A stretch of 64,000 nt of DNA from Leisingera sp. S132 (GTDB lineage Bacteria > Pseudomonadota > Alphaproteobacteria > Rhodobacterales > Rhodobacteraceae), in assembly GCF_025144465.1 (NCBI RefSeq), contig NZ_CP083553.1, positions 1,176,001 through 1,240,000 of the forward strand, written 5' to 3'. The translations under genes were made by a program, and so were the position numbers. The number at the start of each line of letters is the position of its first letter. Position 1 is the stretch's first letter. Below are positions 56,605 to 64,000 of the stretch, one piece after another. Under the pieces are notes generated by a model, which saw only the letters and a list, made by a program, of their open reading frames with translations, ran no database searches and was not told the origin of the DNA.

Positions 56605-57246
56605 ATGAACAAGTTTCTTGCTGTCCTGACCTGCTCTGCGGCCTGTGCGCTGGCCTCTGCGTCTTATGCCGAAGACCCGCCGATGGGTTTTTTTGTCACC
56701 TCCGTCGGCCTCGGCGATGGCGGCAATCTGGGCGGGCTGGAAGGGGCGGATGCCCATTGCGCCAGCCTGGCAGAGGCAGCGGGCGCCGCGGGCCGCACCT
56801 GGCGCGCCTATCTCAGCACCCAGGAAGAGGGCAAGCGCGGCATCTCGGCCCGCTCCCGCATCGGCACCGGCCCCTGGTACAACGCCAATGGGGAGCTGAT
56901 TGCTGTGGATCTGGACCAGCTGCACATCATGCCCAATATCTATGCCCGCACCGCGGTGGATGAGAACGGCAACCGCATCAAGGGCCGCGGTGACAATCCG
57001 AATGAGCATGACATTCTGACCGGCACTCAGGAAGACGGCACCGCCTATTTCCCCTGGCAGGAGGGTGACAAGACCTGCTCGAACTGGACCTCCAACGGCG
57101 AAGGGTCCGCCACGGTCGGCCACCACGACCGCCACGGTGGCGGCAACACGTCGTGGAATGCGGCGCATAACTCGCGCGGCTGCAGTGCAGACAACCTGCG
57201 CGGGACCGGCGGCAACGGGTACTTCTACTGCTTCGCCGCGGATTGA
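56605..57246 (+). CDS. Secreted lectin-like protein (DUF1554-like)
   Basis: The 213-residue product starts at ATG 56605 after GGGAGG and has a signal peptide (MNKFLAVLTCSAACALASAS). The mature part begins FFVTSVGLGDGGNLGGLEGADAHCASLAEAAG, WRAYLSTQEE, ARSRIGTGPWYNANGELIA and ends with WTSNGEGSATVGHHDRHGG and RGCSADNLRGTGGNGYFYCFAAD. This is the C-type-lectin/endostatin-like fold annotated as DUF1554, usually surface or periplasmic. Three or four cysteines probably form disulfides. Role unknown. Confidence 0.75.
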   Translation: MNKFLAVLTCSAACALASASYAEDPPMGFFVTSVGLGDGGNLGGLEGADAHCASLAEAAGAAGRTWRAYLSTQEEGKRGISARSRIGTGPWYNANGELIAVDLDQLHIMPNIYARTAVDENGNRIKGRGDNPNEHDILTGTQEDGTAYFPWQEGDKTCSNWTSNGEGSATVGHHDRHGGGNTSWNAAHNSRGCSADNLRGTGGNGYFYCFAAD

Positions 57247-57308
57247 GACGGGGAGGGCGGGCTAAAGCGTTCCGCAGCCACTATGGCGTGCCGGCTCGGC
57301 GCGCCTTT

Positions 57309-58481
57309 CTATGTGGCACCACCGCGCAGGAAGAAGATCTCTACCGGAGCGGAAACCCCGCGCACATTATGGCGGCCGCAGCTGGCAAACAGACCGGGGG
57401 CGGCCGTGGCGACAGAAGCGGATGCCAGAACGGGATGCCCGGTGGATTTCGTCAGCCCTTCGATCCGGCTCGCCAGGTTCACCGCGGCGCCGAGCACCGT
57501 GAAATCCAGCCTGCCGGGGCTGCCGATGTTGCCATAGCTGACGCGGCCCGCATTCAGGCCGATGCCGATCTCCAGCGGCGGTTTGCCTGTTTCTGTGCGG
57601 GTTGTGTTCACCGCGGCGAGCCCGGCGAGCGCCGTATGCGCCGCCTGCGCTGCCTGCTGGCATTGGGCCTCGCGGCTGCTGCCGCCAGAGGCGGGGAAGA
57701 TCGACAGAATGCCGTCGCCCATGAACTTCAGCACGTCGCCGCCCGCCTCCTCAACTGCCTGCACCACCACGTCGAAATAGATGTTCAGGGCGTCGAACAC
57801 GTCCTCTTCGCTGGCGCTGTCGGAGAGGGCGGTGAAGCCGCGCAGGTCGGTGAACATGACGACAGCCTCCAGCGCCGTGCGCTCGCCGCGCTTGATGGAG
57901 CCGTTCCAGACCGCGTCTGACGGGCCATCGCCGAGATAAGTCCGCAGCAGGCTGCGTGACGATTTGCGCATGGTGACGGGTTCCAAAGCGCAGGAGAGGC
58001 CGGGCAGGGAGGCCTCTATCATCGCTAGGTTCTCCGCCGTGAACCCGTTGTCTGCCTGCGTGACAAAAGTGCAGCCATGCAGCGATCCGTCGCCGTAATA
58101 CAGGAGCGTGGCATAATAATCGGTGCCGCCAGCCTCCGCGAATTCATGATAGGAGATGTGGTCGGCCTCAGGGTCGAGGCCGCGCAGGCTTTTGTGCAGC
58201 GGGCGGCGGTGGGCCAGAATGTATTCAAACGAGCTGCCGACGTAGCTGTCCGTCAGCATCATATCATGGGTGACATCGTAGCTTTCTGCGCCCTCCGGCG
58301 TCCATACCACGCCCCAGGCAATCAGCAGCGGGTTCGCGAAGCGCTGCCCGATGTTGACCCGCCATAGCGGCACGCCGGCCTCGATCAGCGTTGTGCAGAA
58401 ATGCGAGACAACCTTGACCGGATCGCCGCAGCAGCGGCCTTCGGTCATCATCCAGCGGGAGAGTGCGTCCATGGTGTCCAT
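57309..58481 (-). CDS. Class III adenylate cyclase with N-terminal sensor-like region
   Basis: The 390-residue protein makes a cyclic nucleotide from a nucleoside triphosphate. The cyclase domain (about 200-370) has metal Asp212 in MFTDLRGFT, Asp256 in GDG, Lys252 and the later DFTVLGAAVNLASRIEGL with conserved Asp and Asn/Arg. The Lys/Asp pair fits ATP specificity. Residues 1-180 (VNIGQRFANPLLIAWGVVW) are a soluble region common in alphaproteobacterial cyclases. No membrane segment. ATG 58472 is an alternative start. Confidence 0.88.
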   Translation of the reverse strand: MDTMDALSRWMMTEGRCCGDPVKVVSHFCTTLIEAGVPLWRVNIGQRFANPLLIAWGVVWTPEGAESYDVTHDMMLTDSYVGSSFEYILAHRRPLHKSLRGLDPEADHISYHEFAEAGGTDYYATLLYYGDGSLHGCTFVTQADNGFTAENLAMIEASLPGLSCALEPVTMRKSSRSLLRTYLGDGPSDAVWNGSIKRGERTALEAVVMFTDLRGFTALSDSASEEDVFDALNIYFDVVVQAVEEAGGDVLKFMGDGILSIFPASGGSSREAQCQQAAQAAHTALAGLAAVNTTRTETGKPPLEIGIGLNAGRVSYGNIGSPGRLDFTVLGAAVNLASRIEGLTKSTGHPVLASASVATAAPGLFASCGRHNVRGVSAPVEIFFLRGGAT

Positions 58482-58599
58482 GGGGACAGACTAGCCTGAG
58501 TGCCTGCAGTCGAACAGAACTGACTTCCCCTTGCCGCACGCCCCTGAACATGCTTTGAAATCCGGCAACTGACGGCCCGATAACGCAGGGAGGCACCCC

Positions 58600-59442
58600 A
58601 TGGACCAGATCGCATTGACCCGCATTGCCGAGGCGCTGGAGCGGATGTCGCCCGCACCGCTGGAAACCCCGGATTTCAACGCGGCCAGCGCCTTTGTCTG
58701 GCATGTGGGGCCGGAGCGGCTGGAGCCGGTGGCAGAGGTCAACCGGATTGATCTGAACCTGCTGTTGGGTATCAACCGCTCCCGCGATACGCTGCTGGAG
58801 AACACCCGGCGCTTTGCCCAAGGGTTTGCCGCCAACAACGCACTTCTGTGGGGCGCGCGGGGGATGGGGAAGTCCAGCCTGGTGAAAGCCGTGCACGGGG
58901 CGCTGGCGGCGGACCACCCGCAGCTGAAGCTGGTGGAGCTGCAGCGCGAGGATCTGCCTTCGGTCGCGCGGTTGCTGGGGCACCTGCGCGGCTCGGAGCA
59001 CCGCTTCATCCTGTTCTGCGACGACCTGTCGTTCAGCCATGACGACCAGCATTACAAGAGCCTCAAGGCGGTGCTGGATGGCGGTATCGAGGGGCGGCCG
59101 GAAAACGTGGTGTTCTATGCAACCTCCAACCGCCGCCACCTGATGCCGCGGGACATGATCGAGAATGAACGCTCCAGCGCCATCAACCCGTCGGAAGCGG
59201 TAGAGGAGAAGGTCTCGCTGTCGGACCGCTTCGGGCTGTGGCTGGGCTTCCACCCCTGCGATCAGGACGAGTATCTGGCGATGATCGAGGGCTACTGCGC
59301 GGCTTATGGCGTCGAGGTGGACGCCGAAGAGTTGCGCGCCGAGGCGGTCGAATGGCAAGCCACCCGCGGCGCACGCTCAGGCCGGGTGGCCTGGCAGTTT
59401 TTCACCGACCTGGCCGGGCGGCACGGGGTGGCTTTGCGCTGA
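58600..59442 (+). CDS. DUF815 AAA-type ATPase
   Basis: The 280-residue protein has Walker A GARGMGKSS (residues 85-93), Walker B FILFCDDLSF near residue 136, sensor residues in VVFYATSNRRHL and an arginine-rich ending. This is the DUF815 family, found in most alphaproteobacteria. Its process is unknown. It is divergent from the cyclase and convergent with the nlpD gene, with a bidirectional terminator between. Confidence 0.88.
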   Translation: MDQIALTRIAEALERMSPAPLETPDFNAASAFVWHVGPERLEPVAEVNRIDLNLLLGINRSRDTLLENTRRFAQGFAANNALLWGARGMGKSSLVKAVHGALAADHPQLKLVELQREDLPSVARLLGHLRGSEHRFILFCDDLSFSHDDQHYKSLKAVLDGGIEGRPENVVFYATSNRRHLMPRDMIENERSSAINPSEAVEEKVSLSDRFGLWLGFHPCDQDEYLAMIEGYCAAYGVEVDAEELRAEAVEWQATRGARSGRVAWQFFTDLAGRHGVALR

Positions 59443-59463
59443 GGCCGCCGGTCCTGTCAAAAG

Positions 59464-59491
59464 AAAAGCCCGGCTAATCAGCCGGGCTTTT
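59464..59491. terminator. Bidirectional intrinsic terminator
   Basis: A perfect 12-bp stem (AAAAGCCCGGCT at 59464-59475, AGCCGGGCTTTT at 59480-59491, loop AATC) with T-runs on both strands lies between the converging DUF815 and nlpD genes. Confidence 0.92.
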
Positions 59492-59516
59492 CTTTGTTAA
59501 CAGGCTGTTGCTGCCG

Positions 59517-60767
59517 TCAGTTCAGGTAGTTCAGCGGGTCGATGCTCTCGAAACCATCGCGCACCTCGAAATGCACATAGGCGTCGTCACCGCCGCGCAG
59601 CGAGGCAATGCGCTGGCCGCGGACCACGCTGTCGCCCTTCTTCACGGTGATATTGCCGACGTTCTGGTAGACCGTCAGCAGCTTCTGACTGTGGCGGATC
59701 ACCACGATCGGCACATTGCTGGAATCCTTGGTGATCGCCGCGACGGTGCCGGCCTCGGCGGCATTCACCGGCGCCCCGGCGGTGCCGGCAATGTCGATGC
59801 CGTCATTGCGGCCCTTTGAGTAGGTCTTGATGATCTTGCCCTGCACCGGATAAGCCATTGCCGCGCCGCTGCTGCGGGTCGGTTCAGGCAGTTCCGGCTT
59901 GGGCAGGGTGTCCGCCGCCGGCTTGACCGCGGCAGGCTCGACCTTCTCGGCCGGCAGCGGCTTGCTGGCGCTGGGCGGCACCGGCGTCTCGGACCCTGCG
60001 CCCGGCTCTGTCACCACCACGGGGGCCGCTGCAGCGGCAGGCGTCACCTTGGCGGCGGGCTGCTCTTTCAGCGGGATCAGCAGGTACTGGCCTTCGCGCA
60101 CGGCAAAATCGCTTCCCAGGCCGTTCCATTCCGCCAGCGACTTCACCGGCACCTGGTAAAGCCGCGAAATGGTATAGGCTGTCTCGCCGCGTTTCACCTT
60201 GTGGCGCACCGGCTCCGGGCCGGACTGCACCTTGGCGGGCTGCGGCTTGGGGGCGGGCTGGATTTCGGTCGTTGTTACGGAGCCCGCATTAGGCGAGGTC
60301 AGCGGCGCGCTGTCGATGGCCTGGCCCGCCAGTGTGGCGATATCGACGGAACCGGGCGCGGCGCTTCCGGGCAGGCTGGCCGGGGCGCGGCGCGGCAAGG
60401 CCAGAACCTCGCCCTGGCGCATCTTGTCGCTGGATTGCATGCCGTTGTAGCTAGCGACTTCATCCGCGGGCAGGCCGATGCGGGCGGCCACATCGCCGAC
60501 TGTGTCGCCGCGCTGGGCCACGGCCACCTGATAAGACGGGTAGGAGATCAGGCCGCGGGCATCCGGTACCGGGCGGTTCGCGGTCGCGGATTGCGCAGCA
60601 GTGGTGGTGTTGAAACCGCCGATCTGGCCGCGCAGGTCATAGTCCAGCGGGCTCTGGCAGGCTGCCAGCACGCCGGCCAGCGGCAGTACGGCCAGCAACC
60701 GGGCCCGGGGCAGCACCGAACGGGACAGGCCGCGGAACACGGTCCGGGCGGGGGGGATCCGGGTCAT
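59517..60767 (-). CDS. nlpD: NlpD-like lipoprotein with LysM and degenerate LytM domain
   Basis: The 416-residue product starts at ATG 60767 after GAGGAG. It has a signal peptide with lipobox LAAC (Cys37), LysM domains at about 78-125 and 188-233, a Pro/Ala linker, and a LytM/M23 domain at 305-415. The zinc ligands of M23 peptidases are not all kept: the first His is Asn321 (NDGIDIAG), Asp325 is kept, and the HxH pair is Tyr397-Val-His399. It is probably an amidase activator rather than a hydrolase, as with NlpD/EnvC. It ends the surE-pcm-nlpD set. Confidence 0.88.
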   Translation of the reverse strand: MTRIPPARTVFRGLSRSVLPRARLLAVLPLAGVLAACQSPLDYDLRGQIGGFNTTTAAQSATANRPVPDARGLISYPSYQVAVAQRGDTVGDVAARIGLPADEVASYNGMQSSDKMRQGEVLALPRRAPASLPGSAAPGSVDIATLAGQAIDSAPLTSPNAGSVTTTEIQPAPKPQPAKVQSGPEPVRHKVKRGETAYTISRLYQVPVKSLAEWNGLGSDFAVREGQYLLIPLKEQPAAKVTPAAAAAPVVVTEPGAGSETPVPPSASKPLPAEKVEPAAVKPAADTLPKPELPEPTRSSGAAMAYPVQGKIIKTYSKGRNDGIDIAGTAGAPVNAAEAGTVAAITKDSSNVPIVVIRHSQKLLTVYQNVGNITVKKGDSVVRGQRIASLRGGDDAYVHFEVRDGFESIDPLNYLN

Positions 60768-60869
60768 TTCGCTCTCCTCAAAACACGCATCCCCATTTTC
60801 GCGGGGATCCTCTCGCGTCAATCACTATAGCCGATGCCTTTTGCGGCACGGCTGAATTCCGCCGCCAGT

Positions 60870-61517
60870 TTACGTGTCTTTCCCCAGGCCCTCAAGCAGG
60901 GGAACGAAGCGCACCGGGCGCAACTCGTCATACTCCAGCCCGTCCTCTGTCTTGCGGACCCGGATTAGGGTCTGGACGTGATCCGACTGGCCCACCGGCA
61001 GCACCATGATGCCGCCCGTCTTGAGCTGCGCCAGCAGCGGCCCGGGCGGGTCTTCGGCGGCGGCGGTCACGATGATGCGGTCAAACGGCGCCTGTTCGCT
61101 GAGCCCGTGGCTGCCATCGCCGACCAGCGAGGTCACATTGGCCAGCTGCAGCTGCTCAAACACCATCCGCGCCTCGCGCACCAGCCGGGCATGGCGGTCG
61201 ATGGTATAGACGCGGCGCGCCAGTTTAGACAGGATCGCCGCCTGGTAGCCGGAGCCGGTGCCGACCTCCAGCACTGTATCGCGGGGGCTGACCTGCAGCG
61301 CCTGGGTCATCATGCCCACCACGGAAGGCTGCGATATGGTCTGGCCGCAGGCAATCGGCAGCGGCACGTCCTCATAGGCGCGTTCCGCAAAGATGCCGCG
61401 CACGAACAGCCCGCGGTCTATCTCCTCGATCGCCTCCAGCACCTTCTGGTCGGTCACCCCGCGCGAGCGCACGGAGTAGACGAATTGCATCTTGGTTTGC
61501 GCGTCGGGGCCGCTCAT
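60870..61517 (-). CDS. pcm: Protein-L-isoaspartate O-methyltransferase
   Basis: The 215-residue enzyme repairs isoaspartyl sites in aged proteins using SAM. It has the SAM motif [17 protein letters not shown] and the family blocks [18 protein letters not shown] and [16 protein letters not shown]. Length is typical. Its start ATG overlaps the surE stop (ATGA), and nlpD follows about 100 bp later, as in many proteobacteria. Confidence 0.95.
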   Translation of the reverse strand: MSGPDAQTKMQFVYSVRSRGVTDQKVLEAIEEIDRGLFVRGIFAERAYEDVPLPIACGQTISQPSVVGMMTQALQVSPRDTVLEVGTGSGYQAAILSKLARRVYTIDRHARLVREARMVFEQLQLANVTSLVGDGSHGLSEQAPFDRIIVTAAAEDPPGPLLAQLKTGGIMVLPVGQSDHVQTLIRVRKTEDGLEYDELRPVRFVPLLEGLGKDT

Positions 61518-62308
61518 GCGTCAGAGCCCTCGATCGCTTTCAGCGCGTCCATTGCGTCCCGTGCGGTCAGATCAGCGCGCATCGGGGTGACGGAAATATA
61601 GCCGTCCAGGTTCATCGCCGCATCAGAGCCCGGCTCTGTTTCCACATGCTGGTTGCCGCCGCGGATCCACAAATAGCGCCGTCCTGTAGGCGACAGCTGC
61701 TCCTCGGCAGAGAAATGGCTGCCGCGGCGGAAGCCCTGCGGCGCGACGCGGGCGCCCTTCACATCCGCCGCCGGCACCGGCGGGAAGTTGATGTTGTAGA
61801 ACAGCCGGTAGTCCTGGTTGTCCTGCGGCTGGGCCGCCAGGATCTTCTTCACCAGCGCCGCGCCATGCACGGCGGCGGCCTCAAACGGATTATCCGTCTC
61901 GCGGTTGGCGGGGCCGTAGTATTGCGACAGCGCCATCGCCGGGATGCCCTGCAGCGCCGCCTCCATCGCGCCGCCCAGGGTGCCGGAATACAGCGCATTC
62001 TCAGCCGAGTTGTTGCCGCGGTTCACGCCAGACAGCACCAGGTCCGGTTTCTGGTCGTGCATCGCCACATGGATGCCCGCCAGCACGCAGTCGGCGGGCG
62101 AGCCTTCTGCGGCAAAGCGGCGTTCGCCCAGCTGGCTCAGCATGGTGGGGCGGGTGTAGCTGATGCAGTGGCCGACGCCGGACTGCTCAAACGCGGGCGC
62201 CACGGTCCAGACCTCACCGCCGGGTCCCGCGACCTCATGGGCAATGGCGTCCAGAACCTTGAGCCCTTCGGCGCTGATGCCGTCGTCATTGGTGATCAGA
62301 ATGCGCAT
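61514..62308 (-). CDS. surE: 5'/3'-nucleotidase SurE
   Basis: The 264-residue phosphatase acts on nucleoside monophosphates and is linked to stationary-phase survival. The start [19 protein letters not shown] holds the metal Asp pair. [32 protein letters not shown] and YNINFPP match the family. The longer frame to 62491 has no family match before Met at 62308. It is the first gene of the surE-pcm-nlpD set. Confidence 0.95.
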   Translation of the reverse strand: MRILITNDDGISAEGLKVLDAIAHEVAGPGGEVWTVAPAFEQSGVGHCISYTRPTMLSQLGERRFAAEGSPADCVLAGIHVAMHDQKPDLVLSGVNRGNNSAENALYSGTLGGAMEAALQGIPAMALSQYYGPANRETDNPFEAAAVHGAALVKKILAAQPQDNQDYRLFYNINFPPVPAADVKGARVAPQGFRRGSHFSAEEQLSPTGRRYLWIRGGNQHVETEPGSDAAMNLDGYISVTPMRADLTARDAMDALKAIEGSDA

Positions 62309-62542
62309 GGGGTGCCTGCCGTCTTCAACCGGGTTTTCGATTGAATAGGACCTGCACCTGAAGGGGGCAAGGATTTCGCAGGGAGAAGCCGGATCCGCGG
62401 CAAAGCGGGGCAGGGAGGCAACAGGCGGGACGGACGGGAGAGGCGGGGAGCGCTCCCGCGCCTTTGGCCTGCATCCAAAGATGCCGCCCAAAGCCTTGGG
62501 CCGGGCGCCGCGCAGGAGCGCGGCGCGGGCCGGTCTGAGAGG

Positions 62543-63190
62543 TCAGTCCGCCAGGATCAGCGGCAGCAGGCGCGCGGCCTCGTCCTGGATCGGGGTCAGC
62601 GCATCACGGTCCTCGCCCGGATGGAAGCGGGCGCGCAGCGCGGTGGCCATCGGCTGCGGCTCCAGGATCCGAACCCGCGGGCCTGTGCGCTCTGTCTCGG
62701 CCTGCCAGCTGCGGGCCAGCGCCATCTGCGCCGCCTTGGTGGCGCCATAGGTGCCGTAGAACTTCTCGCCCGCGCGTGCGTCGTCAAAGAACACCGCGCG
62801 GCCCGACTGACCCAGCAGCGGCGCCACATAGGGGATCAGCACCGAGGTCGCGGTGGCGTTGACCGCCACGGCCCTGGTCCAGTCCTTGGGCGCAACCGAC
62901 GGCGCCGGGCACAGGGCAGTGGCATGGATCGCGGTGTGCAGCCACAGGTCCAGCTTGCCCCAACGGTCATGGATGCCGCGGCAGAGCGTCGCCATCGCCT
63001 CCGGCACGGTGATGTCCATCGGCGCCAGGGTGGCAGAGCCGCCCGCCGCCTTGATGCGGTCGTCCAGTTCTTCCAGCGCGCCGGTGGTGCGGGCGACGGC
63101 AACGATGTGATGGGTGGGCGCAAGCGCCTCGGCCAGGGCCGAGCCCAGGCCGCGCGATGCACCGGTGATGAGAGCGATTTTGTCTGTCAT
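62543..63190 (-). CDS. Short-chain dehydrogenase/reductase
   Basis: The 215-residue product from the ATG at 63190 has the Rossmann motif ALITGASRGLGSALAEAL and the active-site YGATK, with Asp and Asn in typical places. It lacks the usual Asn-Ala-Gly (NAG) motif; LHTAIHAT is there instead. It is short for an SDR (most 240-260). Substrate unknown. It lies upstream of surE in the same direction, separated by about 230 bp. Confidence 0.85.
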   Translation of the reverse strand: MTDKIALITGASRGLGSALAEALAPTHHIVAVARTTGALEELDDRIKAAGGSATLAPMDITVPEAMATLCRGIHDRWGKLDLWLHTAIHATALCPAPSVAPKDWTRAVAVNATATSVLIPYVAPLLGQSGRAVFFDDARAGEKFYGTYGATKAAQMALARSWQAETERTGPRVRILEPQPMATALRARFHPGEDRDALTPIQDEAARLLPLILAD

Positions 63191-63305
63191 GGCCGCCTTC
63201 TTGGGCCGCCCGCGCGGGCAGGTCAAGAGGCGGAAGGCAGCGCCGGGGATTTTCGAAAATCCCTGGCAGATTTCCTGGAAGAAATTTGCGCCGCAGCCCG
63301 CCTGC

Positions 63306-63566
63306 TCAGCTGCCCGGCATCTCCAGGCGCCGGGTTTCGCCGCGCTGGTTCAGCACCAGGCCATGGGCGTCGATGGCAATCACCTGGCCCTGCGACAGCC
63401 TGGTGCCGCGCTTCACCTCGCGGGTGCGCCCGGAGGGCAGGCGGATCAGCGCGCTCATGCTGTTTTCCGGCCCGTAGACCCCCAGCAGGCTCAGGTTGCT
63501 GCGGTTCACTGCATTGGTCTGGGTTGCCAGCCCCGCCACCTTGGCGGAGGTCTGCTCGTTCGCCAT
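63306..63566 (-). CDS. Small beta-domain protein, PilP/GspC-like
   Basis: The 86-residue product (MANEQTSAKVAGLATQTNAVNRSN, then LSLLGVYGPENSMSALIRLPSGRTREVKRGTRLSQGQVIAIDAHGLVLNQRGETRRLEMP) resembles the homology region of GspC and PilP proteins: short strands with G-turns. No signal peptide or membrane anchor is seen, so it is unlikely to be a working secretion or pilus part. It may be a stand-alone Rhodobacterales version. Confidence 0.6.
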   Translation of the reverse strand: MANEQTSAKVAGLATQTNAVNRSNLSLLGVYGPENSMSALIRLPSGRTREVKRGTRLSQGQVIAIDAHGLVLNQRGETRRLEMPGS

Positions 63567-63723
63567 CTTCGTCTGCCCCTTGTTTGTCCGGATGGCATCT
63601 GGCGTGCGGCCGCTGCTGTTTCAAGCGGGCAGGGCAGGCCTCGGCGGAAAGCTGCAGTTGGCTGAGTGGAGGACCGCCGACGGCCCCGCGTCAGGCTGCT
63701 TGCACCGGGCCTTGCATCATGAC

Positions 63724-64000
63724 TCAGGCGTCATAGACCAGCGACGGCAGGTCGTGCCCGTAGGCATAGAGCAGCTCCAGCAGCTCCTCCAGCTCTGCGC
63801 CGTCTTTCTGCAGCGGGTAGAGCGGGTGGTTCTGTTCGGTGACTTTCAGCTCCGGGTACTGGCCGCCGGGGCGCATTTCCAGCATGCAGCCCGCAGGCAG
63901 CGGCATGTCCGGCGGGATGGCATTGGCGAGCCAGGCCGGGCGGTCGCCCAGCTTGTCGGTCTCGCGCATCTCAAAGAGGTCGAGATAGGCGTCGAAATCA
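63724..64000 (-). CDS. Unrecognised protein, 5' end beyond window
   Basis: The minus-strand frame runs from a stop at 63724 to the window edge with no stop; it may begin at the ATG at 63969 but the frame stays open (DFDAYLDLFE before it), so more is likely upstream. The visible 92 residues (RPAWLANAIPPDMPLPAGCMLEMRPGGQYPELKVTEQNHPLYPL) show no family I recognise. Confidence 0.6.
   Translation of the reverse strand, partial: DFDAYLDLFEMRETDKLGDRPAWLANAIPPDMPLPAGCMLEMRPGGQYPELKVTEQNHPLYPLQKDGAELEELLELLYAYGHDLPSLVYDA

Overview
The window is GC-rich, densely packed DNA whose gene content and order point to an alphaproteobacterium of the Rhodobacteraceae, most like the Leisingera/Phaeobacter (Roseobacter) group. 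The evidence is a complete nuoA-N operon interrupted by small Rhodobacterales-type genes, a long NuoE with a C-terminal extension, a birA-coaX-rnj trio after nuoN, Hint-domain and DUF815 proteins, and tatABC and surE-pcm-nlpD clusters. The genus is inferred from remembered family resemblance, not from a search.

Layout. 1-531: start of an OmpW-type porin gene (minus strand) with an FNR-like box upstream. 681-8414: a leucine/isovalerate catabolic operon (acyl-CoA synthetase, methylcrotonyl-CoA carboxylase beta and alpha, HMG-CoA lyase, methylglutaconyl-CoA hydratase), with an AT-rich orphan gene spliced in after the first gene. 8557-26475: the respiratory complex I operon, all fourteen nuo genes on the plus strand, with eight extra small genes, most encoding predicted membrane, periplasmic or lipid-anchored proteins. 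26547-29752: birA, coaX and ribonuclease J. 29960-36988: a small CxxC protein, an RhlE-type helicase, two unrecognised genes, prfC, a hybrid histidine kinase and a BrnA-like antitoxin without a toxin. 37030-40786: an insertion-sequence cluster (one IS5-family element and two nearly identical IS3-family elements, each with its own 3-bp target duplication), followed by a decayed caspase-like pseudogene. 41601-51713: a CHASE-sensor kinase with its receiver protein, a Hint protein, a non-canonical SDR protein, an AlkC/AlkD-like protein, an ArsM-like methyltransferase with a structured leader, an orphan ABC ATPase, a GNAT protein and a WYL regulator with its likely target. 51988-53585: tatABC behind a perfect 48-bp tandem duplication. 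53805-56336: a lower-GC pair of amidohydrolase and divergent TetR regulator with two operator-like palindromes. 56605-64000: a secreted lectin-like protein, an adenylate cyclase, a DUF815 ATPase, the surE-pcm-nlpD operon (NlpD with a degenerate LytM site), an SDR gene and two small genes, the last cut by the window edge.

How it fits together. The leucine operon feeds acetyl-CoA and acetoacetate into central metabolism. BirA, encoded just beyond nuoN, would biotinylate the AMKM lysine of the carboxylase alpha subunit. The nuo operon supplies the main NADH dehydrogenase. The most unusual feature is that three AT-rich genes sit at operon junctions (acyl-CoA synthetase/mccB, nuoF/MAPEG gene, nuoJ/nuoK), with starts overlapping the upstream stop and stops overlapping or nearly touching the next start, so operon translation is not interrupted. 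One of them (14144-14542) aligns without gaps, including both cysteines, with another gene of the same operon (15427-15831), so it is probably a diverged paralogue rather than a random insertion. No tRNA, rRNA or CRISPR array was seen.
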